Source: an uncultured Opitutia bacterium
GTDB taxonomy: Bacteria > Verrucomicrobiota > Verrucomicrobiia > Opitutales > Opitutaceae
Assembly (NCBI GenBank): GCA_903825285.1
Contig: CAIJZY010000022.1
Location: 1 to 47,236 of the forward strand
DNA length: 47,236 nucleotides
Reading direction: 5' to 3'
Of this stretch, positions 27,226-34,400 are shown in pieces. Under the pieces are notes generated by a model. That model was not told the origin of the DNA, ran no database searches, and saw only the letters and a list, made by a program, of their open reading frames with translations. The translations under genes were made by a program, and so were the position numbers. Positions within the stretch are counted from its first letter, which is position 1, and each line of letters begins with the position of its first letter.

Positions 27226-28170
27226 ATGCCCGTCCCAAAAATCGCGATCGTCATTCCCGTGTTCAACGAGGCGGCCGTGCTGCCCGAGCTGTGCGCGCGG
27301 CTCGATGCGCTGTTCGCGGCGCAGCCCGATTGCGCGTGGGAGGCAATTTTGGTGGACGACGGCAGCCGCGATAGTTCGGCGGCGCTGATCCGCGCGCAGG
27401 CCGCGCGCGACCCCCGCTACCGGCTGGTGGAGCTGTCGCGCAACTTCGGCTTCCAGAGCGCGCTGTCGGCCGGCCTGGCCCGGGCGGACGGCGCGGACGC
27501 GGCCGTGACGATGGACGCCGACCTGCAGGACCCGCCGGAAATCATTCCTGAACTGGTCGCCGCCTGGCGCGGCGGCGCGGAGATCGTGCGGGCGACGCGG
27601 CGGTCGCGGCGCGAGACCGGCCTGCGGCGCGCGGGCTTCGACCTGTTCCACTCCCTCTACGGCAAGCTCACGGACTACCCCATCGAGCCGAACTCCGGCA
27701 CCTTCGGCCTGCTCGGGCGGGCAGCGATCGACGCCTTCAACGCGCTGCCGGAGCGGCACCGGTTCTTCCCCGGGCTGCGGGCATGGATCGGCTTTCCCAC
27801 CGCGGATGTCCCCTACGACCGCCAGGAGCGCGCGGCGGGCCAGCCGCAGCAGAGCCTCCGGCGGCTGGCGCGCTATGCGATGGACGGACTCTTCAGCTTC
27901 TCGTACCTGCCGCTGCGCGTGCTGACCTACTGCGGCGTGAGCATTGCGGGCCTCGGGTTCGCCGCGGCGGTGTTCTATGCGGTGCGGCGGATCCTCGGCA
28001 TCGAGACCGCGCCGACCGGCTACACCACCCTCGTCACCCTCCTGCTCTTCCTCGGCGGCGTGCAACTCGTGGGCATCGGCATCCTCGGCGAGTACCTCGG
28101 CCGCATTTACGACGAGGTGAAGCACCGGCCGCAGTACATTGTGAAAAAAACGGGTGGGGACCGTCGGTGA
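27226..28170 (+). CDS. GT2 glycosyltransferase with C-terminal membrane segments (GtrB/ArnC-like)
   Basis: A 314-residue GT2 enzyme with IAIVIPVFNEAAVLPELCAR, AILVDDGSRDSSAALI, LSRNFGFQSALSAGLARADG and AVTMDADLQDPPEIIPELV (DAD metal motif). PIEPNSGTFGLLGRAAID follows. Two C-terminal hydrophobic segments (SIAGLGFAAAVFYAV and TLLLFLGGVQLVGIGILGEY) and a closing EYLGRIYDEVKHRPQYIV are characteristic of GtrB/ArnC polyprenyl-phosphate-sugar synthases. It begins 4 bp after the GT-C gene, so they form one operon. Confidence 0.94.
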   Translation: MPVPKIAIVIPVFNEAAVLPELCARLDALFAAQPDCAWEAILVDDGSRDSSAALIRAQAARDPRYRLVELSRNFGFQSALSAGLARADGADAAVTMDADLQDPPEIIPELVAAWRGGAEIVRATRRSRRETGLRRAGFDLFHSLYGKLTDYPIEPNSGTFGLLGRAAIDAFNALPERHRFFPGLRAWIGFPTADVPYDRQERAAGQPQQSLRRLARYAMDGLFSFSYLPLRVLTYCGVSIAGLGFAAAVFYAVRRILGIETAPTGYTTLVTLLLFLGGVQLVGIGILGEYLGRIYDEVKHRPQYIVKKTGGDRR

Positions 28171-28180
28171 GAAGCCCGCA

Positions 28181-28330
28181 GAAGAAAAATCGAAATTCGA
28201 GACGAAGCGCCGACCTGAATTCACGAATGGATCACGGAGCGGATGAGTTCGGTTCGCGGGCCTTCAGCACTCGGGCCCGTTGCCGCGCGCTTCCCTCGAA
28301 TTTCGGGTTTTGACGTTCGAATTTCCTCCC
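28181..28330. repeat. D'/D inverted repeat pair before a membrane protein gene
   Basis: An inverted copy at about 28183-28203 (AAAATCGAAATTCGAG core) faces a direct D copy at 28291-28330 (CCCTCGAATTTCGGGTTTTG core) across about 90 nt. The D copy ends 2 bp before the ATG at 28333. The arrangement copies that at 5910-6086. Confidence 0.75.
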
Positions 28331-28332
28331 TC

Positions 28333-30606
28333 ATGCCCTCCCTCGGCCGTTTCCGTCTCCCCGTGCTGATGCTGGCGCTCGGCTCGGCCGCGCTCACGGT
28401 CGCGGCGGGCATGATGCTGTTCAGCTCGTTCATGCTCTACGACGACGAGGGCTACGTGCTGCTCTCGCTGCGGAACTTTGCGGAGCACGGACGGCTGTAC
28501 GGCGACGTCTACAGCCAGTACGGACCGCTGTCGTATGTGGTGTACGGCCTCCTCCACTGGCTGGGCATGCCGCTGACACACACGGCGGGGCGGCTGCTGA
28601 CGCTTGGGCTGTGGAGCGGCGCGGCGACGCTGTGCGCCTGGCTCGTCTGGAAGGCCACCAAGCACAGCGCGTGCATGCTGGCCACGCTCTCGGCGACGTT
28701 TGTCTACCTGTGGATCATGATCAGCGAGCCGAACCATCCGGGCGGCCTGATCGCGTTCCTGACGGCAGTGATGGCGGTGTTCGGCTACCGCTGGCTGGAG
28801 TCCGGGCGCTGGACGGCGTGGGGCCTCCTCGCCGGGGCGGGCGCCGCGGCGCTCGTGTTCACCAAGATCAATGTCGGCGCGTTCGCCACGCTCTCCGCCG
28901 CGGGCCTGCTCCTGCTGCACCGCCCGCCCGCGCGGCTCCGGACCGCGATGCCGTGGATCATCGCGCTCGGGCTGATGGTGCTGCCCTTCGGACTGATGCG
29001 CCCACTCCTAACCGCGCCGTGGGTGCGGACCTATGCGCTCACCTTCGCCTTCGCGGCCGTGCCCGTGGCCTTCACGCTCGGGCAGCGGCCGTGGATTAAT
29101 CCCGCCGACCCGGACGCGGATCCCGGCGCGGGCAGCGGGCGGGTCTGGCTGACCGCGCTCGCCGCGGGCGTGGCCGTCGCGGTGGTGGTCGCCGGCATCA
29201 TCCTCGCGCGCGGCACCACGTTCGCGGAACTGGCGGACGGCATGGTGCTCGGACCGTTGCGGCACCCGGGACACTTCAGCCTGGAATTCCCCTGGCCGCC
29301 CGGCGTGCTGACCCTGGGGTCGGCGTCGCTCGGGCTGTACCTCCTCATCCTCGCCGCCCTGCGGCTCGGCTGGACCGACCGCCTGACGGTGGACTCCCTC
29401 GTGGCCTCGCTGCGGCTGGTGGCAGCGGCGGCCTTGGGACTGGCGATCGCGCGTTTCCCCGGGACGAGCCCGGACAACCTCGTGTTCGCGTACGCGCTCC
29501 CCACGCTGTGGCTCTTCCTGTGGCCGCTGGCGGCGGAGGAGCCGGGCGAGGTCACGGCGCGCGCCTGGCTCGGGCTGCTGTTTCTCGGCCAGTGGCTGCA
29601 TCCATTTCCCGTGCCCGGCAGCCAGATTGCCTGGGGCACCTTTCTCGCGCTGCCGCTGGCGGCGATCGGCGGCTGGCAGGCGGCGAGCTGGCTCGGCGGG
29701 CGGCACGGGCGGTTTTTCACCTTCGCGCGCACGCAGGTCCTCGACCTCACGCTGACCTTTGTCCTCGTGCTCCTCGCGGTCGTCACCGGCAACCGCCTCG
29801 CGCAGATCGGCGCGCGCTACCTCGAGAGCCGGTCGCTCGACCTCCCCGGCGCCGAGGCCGTGCGCCTGCCCGACAGCACCACCGCGCTATACCGCCTGCT
29901 GGCGGTCAACGCGGAGGTCCACGGCGACCTGCTGTACTCGCTGCCCGGGATGTTCAGCTTCAACCTCTGGACGGGGCTCCCGGCTCCGACGCTGGCAAAC
30001 GTCACGCACTGGTTCTCGCTGCTCGACGACGCGCAGCAGGACGCGATCATCGCCGTGCTCGCGGCGCACCCGCGCGCGTGCGTGATTGTGCAGGCGGGAC
30101 ACCTCGACTTCCTGCGCCAGCGTCATCTCACGCCCGGCGGCCGGCTGTACGACTATGTGATGAGCCGGTACGAGACGGCGTTTGAGATCGACGGCTTCCA
30201 GTTCCGCGTCCTGCGCGGGCGCCGGATCGCGCCCCTGTTCACCGCGGAGGTGTTCGCGTCCCGGTCGGCTTCCCCCAACACGCCCGACACGATGGTGAAG
30301 CTCCTGCTGCTCCTGCCGCCTGGCCAGGCCGTGGGCGGCGTGGCGGTGGCGACGATGGATGACCGTGAGCAGGCGCCGCTGGAGCTGACCGCGGCGAATG
30401 CCCGGGTGGAAATCACGCCCATCGATCTGGAGGGCCGCGCCCGCGGCCCGGCGCAGGCGGCGAAGTTCCCCTGCACACTCTCGGGCCCGTCGGAGGTGGC
30501 GGTCTACTTCGACCGCGCCGGACGCGGCTTCTCAGACGCGCGCACCTACCTGATCGTCCGCGACCCCGCCGGGGCCGAGCTGGCGCTGGTCCGGCTGCGG
30601 CCATGA
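28333..30606 (+). CDS. Large polytopic membrane protein, probable GT-C glycosyltransferase
   Basis: A 757-residue protein with about ten to twelve hydrophobic segments and a soluble C-terminal half. The first periplasmic loop has FMLYDDEGYVLLSLRNFAEH, where DDE fits the acidic catalytic motif of GT-C enzymes of the ArnT/PMT type. VYSQYGPLSYVVYGLLHW follows. The soluble part contains PTLANVTHW and a tail with beta-strand character of unknown role. It follows the polyprenyl-phosphate sugar synthase gene at 27226. The ATG at 28333 comes just after a D repeat; a longer frame starting at 28243 passes through the repeat and was rejected. Confidence 0.78.
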   Translation: MPSLGRFRLPVLMLALGSAALTVAAGMMLFSSFMLYDDEGYVLLSLRNFAEHGRLYGDVYSQYGPLSYVVYGLLHWLGMPLTHTAGRLLTLGLWSGAATLCAWLVWKATKHSACMLATLSATFVYLWIMISEPNHPGGLIAFLTAVMAVFGYRWLESGRWTAWGLLAGAGAAALVFTKINVGAFATLSAAGLLLLHRPPARLRTAMPWIIALGLMVLPFGLMRPLLTAPWVRTYALTFAFAAVPVAFTLGQRPWINPADPDADPGAGSGRVWLTALAAGVAVAVVVAGIILARGTTFAELADGMVLGPLRHPGHFSLEFPWPPGVLTLGSASLGLYLLILAALRLGWTDRLTVDSLVASLRLVAAAALGLAIARFPGTSPDNLVFAYALPTLWLFLWPLAAEEPGEVTARAWLGLLFLGQWLHPFPVPGSQIAWGTFLALPLAAIGGWQAASWLGGRHGRFFTFARTQVLDLTLTFVLVLLAVVTGNRLAQIGARYLESRSLDLPGAEAVRLPDSTTALYRLLAVNAEVHGDLLYSLPGMFSFNLWTGLPAPTLANVTHWFSLLDDAQQDAIIAVLAAHPRACVIVQAGHLDFLRQRHLTPGGRLYDYVMSRYETAFEIDGFQFRVLRGRRIAPLFTAEVFASRSASPNTPDTMVKLLLLLPPGQAVGGVAVATMDDREQAPLELTAANARVEITPIDLEGRARGPAQAAKFPCTLSGPSEVAVYFDRAGRGFSDARTYLIVRDPAGAELALVRLRP

Positions 30607-30671
30607 TTGTTCCGCCGCGGCGGATGATCGGGATTTGACCCCCGCGCGGCCGCCCCTACGGATTCACCCCC

Positions 30672-31514
30672 ATGAACGGACCCGCCAAGGAAGAGCGCGA
30701 CCTGAGCTTCCAGCCCGTCGCAAACCCCGCGCCCCGGGTGCTGACCCGCCGGCAGATCGATTTCTACAACGAGTTTGGCTACGTGGCGCCGTTCCAGGCC
30801 TACACGCCGGCGGAGGCGGAGAACAACCGCGCGTACTTCGACGACCTGCTCCGCAAGGTCCAGGCGGCACGGCACGACCTCGACGCGTACTCGGTGAACG
30901 GCTTCCACGTCTGCTGCCGGGGACTGTACGACATCGTGACGCATCCGGTGATCCTCGACCACGTGCAGGACATCATCGGGCCGGACGTGGTGTGCTGGGG
31001 CAGTCATTTCTTCTGCAAGCAGGCGCACGATCCGCGGAAGGTCGCGTGGCACCAGGACGCCTCGTACTGGCCGCTGTCGCCGGCGCGCACGGTGACGGTG
31101 TGGCTGGCGATCGACGACGCCGACCGGGAGAACGCCGCGATGATGTTCCTGCCCGGTACGCACAAGCAGGGCCACCTGAAGTGGCGGCAGGTGGCGAAGG
31201 ACCAGGCCGTGCTCAACCAGGAGATCGAGAACGTCGAGCAGTTCGGCCAGCCCGTGTACGACGAGCTGAAGGCCGGCCAGTTTTCGCTGCACGCCGACAT
31301 GCTGGCGCACGGCTCGGAGCCGAACCGCTCCGATCGCCGCCGCTGCGGCCTGACCATCCGCTATTGCCCGCCCATCGTGCGCGCACTGAATCACCGCTGG
31401 GCCTCGGGCGCGATCCTCTGCCGGGGCCAAGAGCCCGCCGCCCACTGGGCCCGCAACCCCCGCCCGCCGGGCGAGGACGTGAGCGTCATCATCCAGGCCA
31501 TCGGGGCGAATTAA
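30672..31514 (+). CDS. Phytanoyl-CoA dioxygenase (PhyH)-like Fe(II)/2OG oxygenase
   Basis: A 280-residue protein of the PhyH family of iron and 2-oxoglutarate-dependent oxygenases. The iron ligands are visible as His-x-Asp in KVAWHQDASYWPLSP and a distal His in LHADMLAHGSEPN. A later Arg in RRRCGLTIRYCPP is a candidate for 2-oxoglutarate binding. The jelly-roll core is about the size of the family. It lies after the glycan genes, so it may hydroxylate a sugar, lipid or amino acid, but nothing shows the substrate. After its stop the sequence changes character (AAGGTGT repeats and lower GC). Confidence 0.88.
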   Translation: MNGPAKEERDLSFQPVANPAPRVLTRRQIDFYNEFGYVAPFQAYTPAEAENNRAYFDDLLRKVQAARHDLDAYSVNGFHVCCRGLYDIVTHPVILDHVQDIIGPDVVCWGSHFFCKQAHDPRKVAWHQDASYWPLSPARTVTVWLAIDDADRENAAMMFLPGTHKQGHLKWRQVAKDQAVLNQEIENVEQFGQPVYDELKAGQFSLHADMLAHGSEPNRSDRRRCGLTIRYCPPIVRALNHRWASGAILCRGQEPAAHWARNPRPPGEDVSVIIQAIGAN

Positions 31515-31582
31515 GGGGCAAAGGTTAAGGTGTAAGGTGTAAGGGCCAAAAGAGTGGCAACGCGAAGGGGCCTTCTGAGTCC

Positions 31583-31879
31583 TCAGGTGTGCATCGCCTT
31601 GATGGCGCAGGCACCCTCCTGCAGCGAAATCCAGACCAGGCTGATCGCGCCCACCATGAAATAGACTTTCTCGTCACCCTCCAAGGCGAGTTGCAGCTCG
31701 CCGGTGGCCACGCAACGCCAGAACATGCGAACCCCACCGAAGGCGCCCGGACCCATGAGAAACACCTGGATGCCGTGCTTCAGCTGCGGCGTCTTACTGC
31801 GGCACACGGCCGCGACGACATTGATCGCGACCAGAATCACCCCGGCTACGAGAGAGGCGGTGAGGCTGAGATAAGTCAC
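31583..31879 (-). CDS. Small membrane protein, unknown
   Basis: A 98-residue protein with a hydrophobic N-terminal segment (LSLTASLVAGVILVAINVVA) and a second one near residue 72 (VYFMVGAISLVWISL). I do not recognise it. It overlaps the preceding small gene by 4 bp (ATGA), so the two were probably kept together. It lies in the lower-GC segment. The weak coding evidence and lack of homologues I know keep confidence moderate. Confidence 0.5.
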   Translation of the reverse strand: MTYLSLTASLVAGVILVAINVVAAVCRSKTPQLKHGIQVFLMGPGAFGGVRMFWRCVATGELQLALEGDEKVYFMVGAISLVWISLQEGACAIKAMHT

Positions 31880-32127
31880 TTTTTCTTCTCATCCACGCGG
31901 CGAGACCAGAATCCGAAGGCCGCGCCGGCGAGGCCGGCGATCAATGCCACGACCGGGCCGGCGAGATCATTGCCCACAATCGCCGCCCCCGAGCCACACG
32001 TGATGGCCGACGTGATCGCAGGGACAACCCAGCTGAGGCCGTCCAACTTCGGGGCGCCCAGCTTCGCCGGCAGGACCTGTTGCGGAGTCGTCATCGTCGG
32101 ACGCAGAACCAATTTCGCCGCCCTCAT
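31876..32127 (-). CDS. Small membrane protein, unknown
   Basis: An 83-residue protein, or 72 residues if it starts at ATG 32094. It has a hydrophobic middle (LAGPVVALIAGLAGAAFGFW) and a basic, charged end (SRRVDEKKK). I do not recognise it. Its stop overlaps the next start by 4 bp. No clear ribosome-binding site supports either start. It is located downstream of the bidirectional-looking terminator at 32261-32300, so it is a separate transcript from the LysE/DUF5069 unit. Confidence 0.5.
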   Translation of the reverse strand: MRAAKLVLRPTMTTPQQVLPAKLGAPKLDGLSWVVPAITSAITCGSGAAIVGNDLAGPVVALIAGLAGAAFGFWSRRVDEKKK

Positions 32128-32431
32128 ATTTCAACGGAGAATTAGCCGTGCGGCCTCTTTACTGCCAAGGGCACTGGAACTACCAATGCATTGGTGAATT
32201 TGGCGCAAAGGACGCGAGGAGTGCGAAGGAACACCCAATTTTGGGGCCCATGGAGAGACTAAAAACAAAACCCACTACCTTTAAGTAGTGGGTGGTTTTT
32301 GCCCGCCTACGGGCGTTGCGGTATTTAGGGCTGCGGCAGAAAAGCATCCAACCTCAACGCGGCTGTCAATTGTAACGCAGCATGACGAGCCAGGCATCAT
32401 AAATTCATTGTTCAACCTAGCCCAGCGCTGC
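32128..32431. other. Intergenic stretch holding a terminator and a repeat fragment
   Basis: About 300 bp with no convincing gene. It contains a partial GCGAAG-type repeat near 32202-32230, the terminator hairpin at 32261-32300 and otherwise low-complexity, lower-GC sequence. Short open frames on both strands cross it but look like chance. Confidence 0.6.
32261..32300 (-). terminator. Terminator hairpin, T-run on both strands
   Basis: An 8-bp stem (CCCACTAC/GTAGTGGG) at 32271-32278 and 32285-32292 has a 6-nt loop. On the minus strand it is followed by TTTTGTTTTT, and on the plus strand by a T5 run, so it can work both ways. On the minus strand it ends the LysE-DUF5069 transcript. Confidence 0.85.
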
Positions 32432-32883
32432 TCATGCCTCCCCGCCAAACGAGACGTAGTCATCGAGGTCCAAGTGATCGCACCAAGTCTGGATATCCTC
32501 TCGCGCCGGGCCGTAGTGATCGATGCGCTCGGCCAGCCAGGCATGTCGGGCCCTGCTTCCAGGGCCTTGGCGATCCAGCCAAGCCGACCACTCGGCAATC
32601 TCAGCAGGTGTGCGGCGCGGATTCAGGTGCGCCATGACCCATGCGAGCATTTCGCTGTCGGTCTTACCGGACTTTACCGCACTCAATAATTTCTTCGGAG
32701 CAATTCCTGTGTAGGAGAAAAAAACTGGTCCATCATGGTGTCATACTTGTACTCGCCATTTGTACCCGCAGCCACGGCACGGGCCTTGTCGAGCAGGCGA
32801 GGCAAATGCGCGAAACCACCCAGCTGTACCCGCGGACTACGCGGCGGGTGTTTCGTCAAATCTGGATGAGAAAAATCCGTCAT
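32432..32883 (-). pseudogene. DUF5069 family protein, interrupted by a frameshift
   Basis: Two adjacent minus-strand frames together give one DUF5069 protein. The first part starts MTDFSHPDLTKHPPRSPRV and holds RVQLGGFAHLPRLLDKARAV and YKYDTMMDQ. The second part continues GIAPKKLLSAVKSGKTDSEM and ends near YVSFGGEA. The break is at a run of seven T (plus-strand A7, 32718-32724). Adding one T joins the frames as DQFFFSYTGI and restores about 150 residues, close to the normal length. So this is a one-base loss, a sequencing error, or a gene read by slippage or -1 frameshifting. It lies 17 bp after the LysE-type gene, on the same strand. Confidence 0.85.
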
Positions 32884-32900
32884 GCTTGGACTCTGCGTGC

Positions 32901-33542
32901 CTACCGAGTTGGAACCGATGACAAGAGCAGCTTGATGCCCAGCAAACCCATCACGCCGCCGGCCAGGCGATCCAGGCTGGTCTTGCAGCGCAGATACGTG
33001 CGCCGCGGCGTTGCGGTGGACAGGGCGAGGGCGACGATGGCGTACCAACCTGCCTCGATGGCAAAAACGAGCGCGGGCAGCGTGATCGTCACGCCGCGCG
33101 GCAGATCCGGGGGCAGCAACGCAGCGAAAATGCTGCCGTAGACCACGAGCGTTTTCGGATTGCTGAGCTGGGTCAGCAGTGCCCGGAAAAAGGCACCGCG
33201 AGTATTTTCCACGGCCAGACTTTCCTCGTTGGTGTCAGCCATGGGTTGGCTGGCCCCACGCCAGAGGCAGATGGCGAGGTAGATCAAGTACAGGGCGCCG
33301 GCCGTTTTCAAAATAGCATAGAGCCAGGAGAGATTGGTGAGCAGGGCCTTCAAGCCCAGCATCACCAGGATCGCAAAGATTACCCCGCCCACGCCCATGC
33401 CCAACGCGGCCGCCAGGCCCTCCCGTCGTGAGCCCGCGATGGAGGTGCGGGCCACCAGAAGAAAACTCGGGCCGGGACTGATGGCTCCGACGGTCAAGGC
33501 GCCCAGCAGGGTCGCGAGGGAGAGGATAAGCGTCATGGGCAT
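32901..33542 (-). CDS. LysE/RhtB family amino-acid exporter
   Basis: A 213-residue membrane protein with about six hydrophobic segments. The conserved start LLGALTVGAISPGPSFLLVA (the SPGP motif) followed by RTSIAGSRREGLAAALGMGV is typical of LysE/RhtB exporters, which move amino acids such as homoserine, threonine or lysine out of the cell. Later AFFRALLTQLSNPKTLVVYG is also a family mark. The DUF5069 gene is downstream on the same strand. Substrate unknown. ATG at 33542 or 33536 are both possible starts. Confidence 0.92.
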   Translation of the reverse strand: MPMTLILSLATLLGALTVGAISPGPSFLLVARTSIAGSRREGLAAALGMGVGGVIFAILVMLGLKALLTNLSWLYAILKTAGALYLIYLAICLWRGASQPMADTNEESLAVENTRGAFFRALLTQLSNPKTLVVYGSIFAALLPPDLPRGVTITLPALVFAIEAGWYAIVALALSTATPRRTYLRCKTSLDRLAGGVMGLLGIKLLLSSVPTR

Positions 33543-33794
33543 CGAGATGGACGTGGCAATTCATGGCCGCAGCCTTCGCTCCTCGCCGCAGAGCTCCGGC
33601 CATGGCCGTAAAATCTGGAGCCAGCTAGTGCGTGCCGCCCCCTCCATTCCGCAAGCTCCGATTTCTTCACCAGCAGGTCATATCACATATCGGCCCACCG
33701 ACGACAGGACACCCATGCTGGCCTGCTTTATCACCGCGCTCCAGGCGTGCCGAAGTTGCGTTCGTGGGTACCCGGGCTCAGCGTGGCGGGCGTC

Positions 33795-34130
33795 ATGATG
33801 GAACCGAAGGCGCGCCGGCGGGTGTTTTGGCAGGGACTGGCGTGTGCGGTCGCGGCGCCGGTTTGGATGTACGGCGTGGGCCGGGCGCTGGCGCCGTTTC
33901 CGGCTCCGTTGACCGGATGGCTGCGCGGGCTCGCGCTGGGACTGCTGGCGATCGGTTTCCTGATCGCGCTGGCGGCGGTGTGGCGGCTCAGCGTCGCGCG
34001 CGACCGCCGGTGGGATCTGCTCAGCTTCGCCGCGGCGGGACTGCTGCTGTTTCCCGCGGTCCCGGTGCTGCTCATGCTCCTTTTCCTGATCGTGAGCGGC
34101 CTCGTGGGAAAGATTTACGGCGGCACCTGA
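33795..34130 (+). CDS. Small membrane protein, unknown
   Basis: A 111-residue protein with about three hydrophobic segments: VFWQGLACAVAAPVWMYGVG near residue 8, WLRGLALGLLAIGFLIALA in the middle and LLLFPAVPVLLMLLFLIVSG near the end. Basic residues at the start (MEPKARRR) suggest cytoplasmic N-in topology. No family is recognised. ATG at 33795 or 33798 starts the gene; a longer frame from 33747 is less likely. The 252-bp gap upstream, divergent from the LysE-type gene, holds no motif I can name. Confidence 0.7.
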   Translation: MMEPKARRRVFWQGLACAVAAPVWMYGVGRALAPFPAPLTGWLRGLALGLLAIGFLIALAAVWRLSVARDRRWDLLSFAAAGLLLFPAVPVLLMLLFLIVSGLVGKIYGGT

Positions 34131-34148
34131 GCGGGGAATCCCAATCGC

Positions 34149-34308
34149 GGGTCACCACGAAAGGCACGAAACACACGAAACCGATCACTGATTGGCTTCC
34201 GTTGCCGACCGTTGTGCTTCTGGTCAGCGGACAGAGAATACCGGGGGAGTTGTGTCACTGCTTACGAGTCTGCAGTTTTCGTGTGTTTCGTGCCTTTCGT
34301 GGTGACCC
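34149..34308. repeat. Perfect 32-bp inverted repeat (family A) with a 96-nt interior
   Basis: Arms at 34149-34180 and 34277-34308 are exact reverse complements (core CACGAAAGGCACGAAACACA). The 96-nt interior has no coding potential. The element is the best-conserved example of family A in the window and looks like a small non-autonomous element or a long hairpin. Confidence 0.9.
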
Positions 34309-34321
34309 CGGATCGGATCAT

Positions 34322-34380
34322 TTCCGCGTGTTCCGTGTATTCCGTGGGCACAAAAAAGGCGCGGGCCGGAGCCCGCGCCT
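34322..34380 (-). terminator. Rho-independent terminator of the M13 peptidase, with repeat C arm
   Basis: On the minus strand a 10-bp GC stem (AGGCGCGGGC with loop CGGA, at 34357-34380) is followed by TTTTTT (34352-34357). It ends the M13 peptidase transcript 20 bp after the stop. On its far side lies a single arm of repeat C (GTGTATTCCGTGGGCAC, about 34335-34351). Confidence 0.9.
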
Positions 34381-34400
34381 GAGTGAAGAGGTGGTGACGC

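Noticed and set aside
32281-32689. Overlapping short open frames of 105-133 codons on both strands near the terminator
   Set aside because: They cross the terminator hairpin or lie antisense to the DUF5069 gene, and have no recognisable domain.
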